A program made the translations under genes and the position numbers. A stretch of DNA of 64,000 nucleotides from Urophycis tenuis (Eukaryota > Chordata > Actinopteri > Gadiformes > Phycidae): the NCBI GenBank assembly GCA_036785325.1, contig JAXIVH010000195.1, positions 69,501-133,500 on the forward strand. Reading direction: 5' to 3'. The notes under the pieces are model-generated. The model did no database searches, was not told the origin of the DNA, and saw only the letters and a list, made by a program, of their open reading frames with translations. Positions 33,420 through 42,240 of the stretch are shown here, in pieces (within the stretch, counting starts at the first letter, position 1; every line of letters begins with the position of its first letter).

Positions 33420-35091
33420 TTACAGAGCAGGCAGTAGTTTGTGTGCCTAAGGAATATTACAGCATATTACTGTTTTGTTACACCATTTCTGTGAGAATAA
33501 CAACAGAAGCCATCCAGTAATCTATAGATTACTTCAGGTGTGTAGAGTTAAAAAAATGAGTGGTGTAATTAAGTGTATATACTATGGCTGGCAAGTTGTG
33601 CTGAAAACAATAGTACACAGACCGTAGCAAACATTTGAAGTTTTAATTAGTTCATATAATCTACTAGAAGGTGCATTAACTATTTAGATTTTTGCAAACC
33701 CTATTGTATAAATATGACATGTCGATGAACTGAGTTTACTTGGTTTCATTATCAACACTGCATGATCAGAACAAAAGTTACTTGGCACATGAGCATTTGA
33801 AAAATGAATGAAATCACAAACCTCTGCTTCTCACATGACTGCATAAAGTACCAACAGAAAGCTGTGTACCCCTGGATGACAGACTAGGTGGATCTGTTTG
33901 GCAAGATGCATGGTTGTTGGATGTTCTTGATAGTCCTGATGTGCTCTAAATGACATAATACACACAAGAGACAATTAGACACCAAGTAAAACATAAACCT
34001 AAATCATAGCCTGAAGCCAAATGAATAAAGTCCTGGAAAATTTGACATAGATGTTAACTTACACTGTAATAAAAGAGCAAACTTATCTGAGTAGTAGACT
34101 AGCCCACAAGTTATCCTCATCTACAGGCAAGTTATCCTGATAGCTCCCAGATTAGTTTGCTAACCATAACTACTAGACAGTTGTGCTGCTGACATGAAGA
34201 AAACTATGCAGAAATTGTACACATAAATACAAATTTAGATACTGTGTATGGGCAGAAAATCCCTGATGGCCATAACTCGCTGATAGTAGTAGAGAGAGCA
34301 CATCCAACTCTGTACAGGTGCAGGGTAAAGAGTCCGTCAGATAATAAGAAAAAGTATACCCGCACAGTCGCTGCTGCTCCCAGTGATTGTATTAGATGAG
34401 CAGCGACAGTGTGCGGGTATACTTTTTCTTATTATGCAACTCGCTGATAATCATAACTTGCAACAGTATTAAACCTCTTGGTGATTAGCCTACACAACCA
34501 GGTCATGTCAGCACTGTGTTAGTAGCTACAAGCAAAAAGGTTGACCATTGCCCTGGTCACCTCAATTAAATCAAAAGTATAATGAGGTGGCAGGAATATG
34601 TTTTGCGCTGTGTTGTTCTTTTCCTTTACCGTCACTGCAACCATATTAGTATATCTAGGCGGCTACCATGGATTGAAGTTAGCACTAGCTGCAAGTGCGA
34701 CTCTACTGTTCATGCTAGCTGTTAGCGTTGTCCAAAATGGGCACATAGATCATGTAGCTGCTAGTTACACATAACTTTTTAAATAAGATTTCATTGTGTA
34801 GATAAAAGTACTTACGGCTGATGGAGAGGTGGGCAACCTCCTTGATGGCACAACTCCAGGTTTCAAAACCAACTTTGAGGCAAACCCACTGCTGTACTCC
34901 CCGAAGTTGACGAAGTTATCGTCGCTGAAATGCGCCGACCACAGCACTAATCTGCATCCATAGTTTTCTGGTATTCGATCTCCAAAAATAAATTGCAACC
35001 ATTTCTCCCTTAATTCCTCTGTCTTTGGCAGGCGATGCAATGTGGACGAGTTGCTTTGGCATAACACACAGGTTCGATTTCGTTCTGCCAT
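33420..35091 (-). CDS. THAP zinc-finger domain protein, partial model
   Basis: Exon 1 (35091-34816) starts at MAERNRTCVLC. It contains the C2CH THAP features: CxxC, HRLPKTEELREKWLQFIF with the conserved Trp, SAHFSDDNFVN with the His, and the closing GVVPSRR. A strong donor GTAAGT ends it. Exon 2 (33945-33822) reads in phase: QTDPPSLSSRGTQLSVGTLC, then SHVRSRG. Exon 3 (33446 to about 33430) continues TQTTACSVN before a GTGAGT donor. The C-terminus is unresolved: the next candidate exon at 33254 gives a short tail and stop. THAP domains bind DNA sequence-specifically. It could be a multicopy transposon-derived family. The ATG at 35100 is an alternative start. Confidence 0.6.
34341..34435. repeat. 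Long imperfect palindrome in THAP intron
   Basis: The arm at 34341-34375 and its inverse at 34399-34435 pair over about 35 bp with a 2-base bulge, leaving a 23-bp loop. The arms begin ATAATAAGAAAAAGTATACC. It would fold into a stable hairpin in DNA or RNA. Confidence 0.9.
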
Positions 35092-35490
35092 TGCATTCAA
35101 AATTCTGTAACTAGCCTGTTACTACTAGCTCAATCTCGACTCCTTCAGAATTTCTGTCGGTGGTTATGAACCAACCAAGTGGGCGGGGTCATGAATAATA
35201 ATTTGTCACTGGTACGTCACAGTGTCACAGATCGGCTCGTTTTTTTTGCCTTTTTACTTTCGTTGGCTATCGCATACAGCAGACAAACTGCATAGATTTC
35301 AAACTTTCCACAGGTCACAAACTTATTCTGACCTATAGTTATTTAACAAACAATAGCAAAAATGGGATTTTAATGGCATGGGATCTTTAACCATGTTACA
35401 TGCGCATCAGGGGGGATTTAGAAGTGATTAAGAAGTGGGTATACGCAATGCTGACTGAAAAATAAGTAGGTATATACCGTGGACTACACC

Positions 35491-36678
35491 CAGTGGCGAA
35501 CCGTGAGCACTACAGCTGGGCCTTCACCTCAGCCATCACCGCTGAGAAAATAAATCATCACGGAAAAAAAGCAACAGTACGATGAATTTAAAGGGTTAAA
35601 CAAATGCAATCTGACTTTAATTAACGATGACGAGGATGTAAACAAATAGACCATAACATCGATAACGTTCTCCGCAACAAGAAACATCTCAAAATTAAAT
35701 AAACATACATAAACATATTCTAAAGCCACAATCTGGAAATATAAAATGAAGTCCCTCAGAGTGTCACCCCATGACGCTGCTGACATGGACACCGAGGCTC
35801 ATAATCACCCCAAAAGTTGTCAAACTGAACATCGCTTGCAGGTGTGCCGCAGAACCTTGATGTCGGTGGGCTGACTTTGTCAGATTTTTAAGGCTGACAA
35901 ATCCACCGCTGACCCAGGTGGGTCAGCGCTTTTTCAGTTGTAAAAAGCAAACAACTCCACCAGTACAGCCTGTTTGTTTTATAACAGCCCGTCATCCATG
36001 GATATCGCTGATCATTTTCGGTCTTGAAATGTCTTTCCACTTTCTTAACCTTTTTTTTAAATTGGTCTTCCGTTTTTTGTTATTTATAGTTTTTCTGTGA
36101 AAGGACGCCTTGAAAAAGGCAATCCAATCAAGCTAGCCACAACGTAATTCTCCTCTGACGCCATTTAACTTTCAATCTCAATCTCTCAACCACTTTCACC
36201 ACTCTGCTAAGATTTACCTCTGTGACAGAGGTGGCAGAGTGATGAGAACGGTTGAGACTCAGCCACTCTGTTATAGGTTAGGACTTCGTGAAGGCCTACG
36301 ATCGCATTTTTTTGGTCCCACCCACTTGAAATCGAACCGTGATTGGTCAATCTGCCCCTCACTCTCCAAACCAAAACACATAGCTTGGCCTTCTGCAGGA
36401 TTTGTGAAGTCCTAACCAATTAATGAGCCAGCTAACTGGGCCTTGATAGAGACGGACGATTCTGATTGGATAACATGTTTTAGGGACCGCAACCATTTCA
36501 TTGCTGATGTGAATTTGACAGTAAACTTAATGAGAACATAGATGAGAGAAAATGTATTAAATGTATTGTATTATAAATTAAAAATATATATATTATTATT
36601 TCTTATTTAATATTTTTTTGTCCAGAATTTTGTTAGGCCTTCTCTGAAGGCGTAGAAGGCCCTGAGGGTTCCCCACTG
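35491..36678. mobile_element. hAT-type non-autonomous element, 1188 bp, perfect 8-bp duplication
   Basis: The ends are CAGTGGCGAACCGTGAG and the inverse of CAGTGGGGAACCCTCAG, flanked by ACTACACC at 35483-35490 and 36679-36686. It encodes no recognisable transposase. The flanking ACTACACCACTG is itself the terminus of another element (compare CAGTGGTGTAGT at 2873), so this is an insertion into a hAT-like end. Confidence 0.85.
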
Positions 36679-36861
36679 ACTACACCACTGTTCATATCCA
36701 TGTGTAAAATACAAGTAGAACTATTCATCTCACATCTAAATGTATTTATTTATTTAGGCTGATTCACATGTAAAAAATATATTCTATGCATTCATTCATT
36801 AATTCCTTCCCGCCGAACACACAAGCAGGTACGAGTAGTGAGTTTTCTTGTCTATGAAAAG

Positions 36862-37773
36862 ATGGATAAAGCAAAAAAGCTGTCGGGAGCTGAAAATAGA
36901 AAAAGAAAGAGGGAAAAGAAGATGGCATGTGAAGGGATGCGACAGCAATTAAATAAGTGGATGGTGAAAGGCAACAGGTAGGTTTTAATGTGACTTTACG
37001 TTTGTGCTTGGAGGCTTGCAAATAATGTTAGCAGGCTAGCTAGCGTTTGCTAACGTAGGAATGTAGCAGCCAAATCGGGGTTTATGGCTAGCTTAATGCA
37101 AACTAATGTTGCTGATGATAGCTTCATTTAGAATTTGGTTAAACCCTACTGTACCAATCCCATGTATGACACATCTCAATTTTATTAAGGTAAGATAACA
37201 ACTGATAAATATAAGGTAGCAGACGGGCTCTGGCAGCATTCACAATAACTAACAAGAGGCTGGAACCGTAACTCTGGTTACCACGGTTGCCATTAGCTGT
37301 TCATGTTAGCTGTGCTGTCAAATATACAGGCTATCTGTTGGCATGGAAGCTCAGGGTCAACCTTACTGCATAATAGTTTTATTTTTTTATCTGATCTGAT
37401 GCTGATGATTATTTAAGAATTGAATTAAGGTTGCTATATTAAACAGTGAGTTCATTCCATTCAGGTGTGAGGATGGTGGATCAGGAAAGACAGGGGAAGG
37501 CAAAAAGTGTGCCACAAGCCACTTTGCGGAGCACAGGTTAGGCTTCTGTGATAGCTATGTTTGTGTCTGTCTGTGTTGTAGGACTTACAGATTAATTTCT
37601 TAATATTATTAATATGTACAAACTAATATGGAAAAAATATTACATAATGTTTATTTGACAATATGTCTTAGTGGAGAAGAACACAGGCAAGGAGGGAATG
37701 AGACAGACATGAGGTCGGTGATGGCATCAAATACAGATGAGACCAGTGATGACATCAGGGAGGAGTTCTATTA
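36862..37773 (+). pseudogene. N-terminal exons of a hAT/ZMYM1-like gene, cut off by the tRNA array
   Basis: Exon 1 (36862-36977) encodes MDKAKKLSGAENRKRKREKK and more. Its SGAxxRKRxRE pattern resembles the start of ZMYM1-like hAT-derived proteins. Exons 37465-37536 and 37672-37773 join in phase and add a Lys/Cys-rich and then an acidic stretch before a TAG. A further acidic frame at 37852-37970 looks like another exon. No TTF or hAT catalytic domain follows, because the tRNA-Glu array begins at about 37975. It is either a truncated transposon gene or an abandoned 5' portion. Confidence 0.4.
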
Positions 37774-38052
37774 GTTAGAACATGCTAAACTAAATTTCCA
37801 GTATGGTTTGAAGTTCTGTTTACCAACCTATTCATTTTTTGGGGGACAATAGTGCCGACAGAGATGGAGAGGCACTCACCACTGAGGAGGAATTAGAGGA
37901 GAATGTGGAACCGAGAAGTGAAGATGAGGTGGAAGAGTATGTGGAGCATAGGGATGAAGATGTGCAAAATGTAAAAACCGTGAATGAATTTGACATGTGA
38001 ACTGTCTAAAATCCTGCGGTCTCATGGTCACATGCTTAAGCTAACATACATC

Positions 38053-38124
38053 TCCCTGGTGGTCTAGTGGTTAGGATTCGGCGCTTTCACCGCCGCGGCC
38101 CGGGTTCGATTCCCGGTCAGGGAA
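38053..38124 (+). tRNA. tRNA-Glu (UUC)
   Basis: A 72-nt cloverleaf: acceptor TCCCTGG with TCAGGGA, anticodon stem CGGCG/CGCCG enclosing loop CTTTCAC, T-arm CCGGG/CCCGG around TTCGATT. A-box TGGTCTAGTGG and B-box GGTTCGATTCC are intact. First unit of the array. Confidence 0.95.
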
Positions 38125-38289
38125 CACGTCTTTAAGATATTAGTCCAACCAAATCTGTCGCGAACCTAAAGAAGTGGACCACCAAAACTGCCATCTTACT
38201 CCAAAATGTACCAATTGTGAAGGAAATGTATTGGTCAACTGTCTAAAGTCCTGATGGTTCCAGAAAGCATGATTAGACCAACACACAGC

Positions 38290-38361
38290 TCCCTGGTGGT
38301 CTAGTGGTTAGGATTCGGCGCTCTCACCGCCGCGGCCCGGGTTCGATTCCCGGTCAGGGAA
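38290..38361 (+). tRNA. tRNA-Glu (CUC)
   Basis: Same fold as the first unit but the anticodon loop is CTCTCAC, giving anticodon CUC. All stems pair. Confidence 0.95.
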
Positions 38362-38527
38362 CTCGTCTTTAAGATATCAGTCCAGCCAGATCTGTTGCGA
38401 ACATAAGGAAGTGAATTTCACAACTGCCATCTCACTCTAAAAAATGTACCAACTGTGAACGAAATCTATTGGTCAACTGTCTAAAGTTCTGATCCTTCCA
38501 GAAACCACGATTTCACCAACACACAGC

Positions 38528-38599
38528 TCCCTGGTGGTCTAGTGGTTAGGATTCGGCGCTCTCACCGCCGCGGCCCGGGTTCGATTCCCGGTCAGGGAA
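38528..38599 (+). tRNA. tRNA-Glu (CUC)
   Basis: Identical 72-nt CUC gene, 238 bp after the previous start. Confidence 0.95.
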
Positions 38600-38764
38600 C
38601 TCGTCTTTAAGATATCAGTCCAACCAAATCTGTCGCAAACATAAAGAAGTGGACCACCACAACTGCCATCTTACTCCAAAATGTACCAATTGTGAAGGAA
38701 ATGTATTGGTCAACTGTCTAAAGTCCTGATGCTTCCAGAAAGCATGATTAGACCAACACACAGC

Positions 38765-38836
38765 TCCCTGGTGGTCTAGTGGTTAGGATTCGGCGCTCTC
38801 ACCGCCGCGGCCCGGGTTCGATTCCCGGTCAGGGAA
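38765..38836 (+). tRNA. tRNA-Glu (CUC)
   Basis: Identical CUC gene; first member of the first 711-bp higher-order repeat. Confidence 0.95.
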
Positions 38837-39000
38837 CTCGTCTTTAAGATATCAATCCAGCCAGATCTGTTGCGAACATAAGGAAGTGAATTTCACAACT
38901 GCCATCTCACTCTAAAAAATGTACCAACTGTGAACGAAATCTATTGGTCAACTGTAAAGTTCTGATCCTTCCAGAAACCACGATTTCACCAACACACGGC

Positions 39001-39072
39001 TCCCTGGTGGTCTAGTGGTTAGGATTCGGCGCTCTCACCGCCGCGGCCCGGGTTCGATTCCCGGTCAGGGAA
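39001..39072 (+). tRNA. tRNA-Glu (CUC)
   Basis: Identical CUC gene; second member of the first higher-order repeat. Confidence 0.95.
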
Positions 39073-39237
39073 CTCGTCTTTAATATATCAGTCCAACCAA
39101 ATCTGTCGCGAACATAAAGAAGTGGACCACCACAACTGCCATCTTACTCAAAAAATTACAAATTGTGGAGGAAACGTATTGTTCAACTGTCTAAAATCCT
39201 GCTGCTTCCAGAAAACATGATTTAAGCAGCGCACAAC

Positions 39238-39309
39238 TCCCTGGTGATCTATTGGTTAGGATTCGGCACTCTCACCACAGCGGCCGAGGTGGATTCCCAG
39301 TCTGGAAAC
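39238..39309 (+). pseudogene. Degraded tRNA-Glu unit
   Basis: Begins TCCCTGGTGATCTATTGG. The T-arm reads GAGGTGGATTCCCAG and the acceptor 3' strand TCTGGAAAC, so the B-box and cloverleaf are lost. Third member of higher-order repeat 1. Confidence 0.9.
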
Positions 39310-39475
39310 GTGTTTCTAAGATATCAGTCCGACCAAATCTGTTGCAAACCACAAAACAATTGATCTTCCACAGGTCATATTTTTATGTAAAATTTAAAAA
39401 TTGTGAATGAATTTAACATGTGAACTTTCTAAAATCCTGCCTCGTCGGGGTGACATGGTTGAGAGAACATGCAGC

Positions 39476-39547
39476 TCCCTGGTGGTCTAGTGGTTAGGAT
39501 TCGGCGCTCTCACCGCCGCGGCCCGGGTTCGATTCCCGGTCAGGGAA
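39476..39547 (+). tRNA. tRNA-Glu (CUC)
   Basis: Intact CUC copy, first member of higher-order repeat 2. Confidence 0.95.
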
Positions 39548-39711
39548 CTCGTCTTTAAGATATCAGTCCAGCCAGATCTGTTGCGAACATAAGGAAGTGA
39601 ATTTCACAACTGCCATCTCACTCTAAAAAATGTACCAACTGTGAACGAAATCTATTGGTCAACTGTAAAGTTCTGATCCTTCCAGAAACCACGATTTCAC
39701 CAACACACGGC

Positions 39712-39783
39712 TCCCTGGTGGTCTAGTGGTTAGGATTCGGCGCTCTCACCGCCGCGGCCCGGGTTCGAATCCCGGTCAGGGAA
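39712..39783 (+). tRNA. tRNA-Glu (CUC), T-loop variant
   Basis: Intact stems. The T-loop is TTCGAAT in place of TTCGATT, the only substitution seen, and it should be tolerated. Confidence 0.93.
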
Positions 39784-39948
39784 CTCGTCTTTAAGATATC
39801 AGTCCAACCAAATCTGTCGCGAACATAAAGAAGTGGACCACCACAACTGCCATCTTACTCAAAAATGTACAAATTGTGGAGGAAACGTATTGTTCAACTG
39901 TCTAAAATCCTGCTGCTTCCAGAAAACATGATTTAAGCAGCGCACAAC

Positions 39949-40020
39949 TCCCTGGTGATCTATTGGTTAGGATTCGGCACTCTCACCACAGCGGCCGAGG
40001 TGGATTCCCAGTCTGGAAAC
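39949..40020 (+). pseudogene. Degraded tRNA-Glu unit
   Basis: Same decay pattern as the copy at 39238, so the damage predates amplification. Third member of higher-order repeat 2. Confidence 0.9.
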
Positions 40021-40186
40021 GTGTTTCTAAGATATCAGTCCGACCAAATCTGTTGCAAACCACAAAACAATTGATCTTCCACAGGTCATATTTTTATGTA
40101 AAATTTAAAAATTGTGAATGAATTTAACATGTGAACTTTCTAAAATCCTGCCTCGTCGGGGTGACATGGTTGAGAGAACATGCAGC

Positions 40187-40258
40187 TCCCTGGTGGTCTA
40201 GTGGTTAGGATTCGGCGCTCTCACCGCCGCGGCCCGGGTTCGATTCCCGGTCAGGGAA
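40187..40258 (+). tRNA. tRNA-Glu (CUC)
   Basis: Intact CUC copy, first member of higher-order repeat 3. Confidence 0.95.
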
Positions 40259-40422
40259 CTCGTCTTTAAGATATCAGTCCAGCCAGATCTGTTGCGAACA
40301 TAAGGAAGTGAATTTCACAACTGCCATCTCACTCTAAAAAATGTACCAACTGTGAACGAAATCTATTGGTCAACTGTAAAGTTCTGATCCTTCCAGAAAC
40401 CACGATTTCACCAACACACGGC

Positions 40423-40494
40423 TCCCTGGTGGTCTAGTGGTTAGGATTCGGCGCTCTCACCGCCGCGGCCCGGGTTCGATTCCCGGTCAGGGAA
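40423..40494 (+). tRNA. tRNA-Glu (CUC)
   Basis: Intact CUC copy, second member of higher-order repeat 3; T-loop is the standard TTCGATT. Confidence 0.95.
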
Positions 40495-40659
40495 CTCGTC
40501 TTTAAGATATCAGTCCAACCAAATCTGTCGCGAACATAAAGAAGTGGACCACCACAACTGCCATCTTACTCAAAAATGTACAAATTGTGGAGGAAACGTA
40601 TTGTTCAACTGTCTAAAATCCTGCTGCTTCCAGAAAACATGATTTAAGCAGCGCACAAC

Positions 40660-40731
40660 TCCCTGGTGATCTATTGGTTAGGATTCGGCACTCTCACCAC
40701 AGCGGCCGAGGTGGATTCCCAGTCTGGAAAC
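40660..40731 (+). pseudogene. Degraded tRNA-Glu unit
   Basis: Third member of higher-order repeat 3, with the shared B-box loss. Confidence 0.9.
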
Positions 40732-40897
40732 TTGTTTCTAAGATATCAGTCCGACCAAATCTGTTGCAAACCACAAAACAATTGATCTTCCACAGGTCAT
40801 ATTTTTATGTAAAATTTAAAAATTGTGAATGAATTTAACATGTGAACTTTCTAAAATCCTGCCTCGTCGGGGTGACATGGTTGAGAGAACATGAAGC

Positions 40898-40969
40898 TCC
40901 CTGGTGGTCTAGTGGTTAGGATTCGGCGCTCTCACCGCCGCGGCCCGGGTTCGATTCCTGGTCAGGGAA
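40898..40969 (+). tRNA. tRNA-Glu (CUC), T-stem G-U variant
   Basis: One C-to-T change gives CCTGG in the T-stem, replacing a G-C by a G-U pair. The remainder is intact and probably functional. Confidence 0.9.
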
Positions 40970-41135
40970 CTCTCCTTTAAGATATCAGTCCAGCCAGATC
41001 TGTTGCGAACATAAGGAAGTGAATTTCACAACTGCCATCTCACTCTAAAAAATGTACCAACTGTGAACGAAATCTATTGGTCAACTGTCTAAAGTTCTGA
41101 TCCTTCCAGAAACCACGATTTCACCAACACACAGC

Positions 41136-41207
41136 TCCCTGGTGGTCTAGTGGTTAGGATTCGGCGCTCTCACCGCCGCGGCCCGGGTTCGATTCCCGGT
41201 CAGGGAA
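41136..41207 (+). tRNA. tRNA-Glu (CUC)
   Basis: Intact CUC copy, the last CUC gene in the array. Confidence 0.95.
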
Positions 41208-41372
41208 CTCGTCTTTAAGATATCAGTCCGACCAAATCTGTCGCGAACATAAAGAAGTGGACCACCACAACTGCCATCTTACTCAAAAATGTACAAATTG
41301 TGGAGGAAACGTATTGTTCAACTGTCTAAAATCCTGCTGCTTCCAGAAAACATGATTTAAGCAGCGCACAAC

Positions 41373-41444
41373 TCCCTGGTGATCTATTGGTTAGGATTCG
41401 GCACTCTCACCACAGCGGCCGAGGTGGATTCCCAGTCTGGAAAC
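41373..41444 (+). pseudogene. Degraded tRNA-Glu unit
   Basis: Third member of higher-order repeat 4, same decay as 39238. Confidence 0.9.
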
Positions 41445-41609
41445 TTGTTTCTAAGATATCAGTCCGACCAAATCTGTTGCAAACCACAAAACAATTGATC
41501 TTCCACAGGTCATATTTTTATGTAAAATTTAAAAATTGTGAATGAATTCAACATGTGAACTGTCTAAATCCTGCGGGCTGACAGTCACATGGTTAAGAGA
41601 ACATAAATC

Positions 41610-41681
41610 TCCCTGGTGGTCTAGTGGTCAGGATTCGGCGCTTTCACCGCCGCGGCCCGGGTTCGATTCCCGGTCAGGGAA
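41610..41681 (+). tRNA. tRNA-Glu (UUC)
   Basis: Loop CTTTCAC gives UUC. The D-loop has GGTCAGG where other copies have GGTTAGG. Stems are intact. Confidence 0.92.
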
Positions 41682-41846
41682 CTCGTCTTTAAGATATCAG
41701 TCCAACCAAATCTGTCGCGAACATAAAGAAGTGGACCTCCACAACTGCCATCTCACTCCAAAATTTACCAATTGTGAAGGAAATGTATTGGTCAACTGTC
41801 TAAAGTCCTGCTGCTTCCAGAAAACCTGATTTAACCAACGCACAAC

Positions 41847-41918
41847 TCCCTGGTGATCTATTGGTTAGGATTCGGCACTCTCACCACAGCGGCAGAGGTG
41901 GATTTCCAGTCTGGAAAC
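41847..41918 (+). pseudogene. Degraded tRNA-Glu unit
   Basis: Like the other decayed units but with GCGGCAGAGGTGGATTTCC, one substitution further from consensus. Confidence 0.88.
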
Positions 41919-42084
41919 TTGTCCTTAAGATATCAGTCCAGCCAAATCTGTTGCAAACCACAAAACAAGTGATCTTCCACAAGTCATATTTTTATGTAAA
42001 AAAAAAAAATTGTGAATGAATTTAACATGTGAACTGTCTAAAATACTGCGACTTCGGGGTCACATGGTTAAGAGAACATGCAAC

Positions 42085-42156
42085 TCCCTGGTGGTCTAGT
42101 GGTCAGGATTCGGCGCTTTCACCGCCGTGGCCCGGGTTCGATTCCCGGTCAGGGAA
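42085..42156 (+). tRNA. tRNA-Glu (UUC), variant
   Basis: UUC loop. The 3' side of the anticodon stem is followed by GTGG instead of GCGG in the variable region; stems still pair. Last unit before LINE E. Confidence 0.88.
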
Positions 42157-42240
42157 CTTGTCTTTAGGATATCAGTCCCACCAAATCTGTTGCAAACATA
42201 AGGAAGTGGACTTTCACAACTGCCATCTGACTCCAAAATG

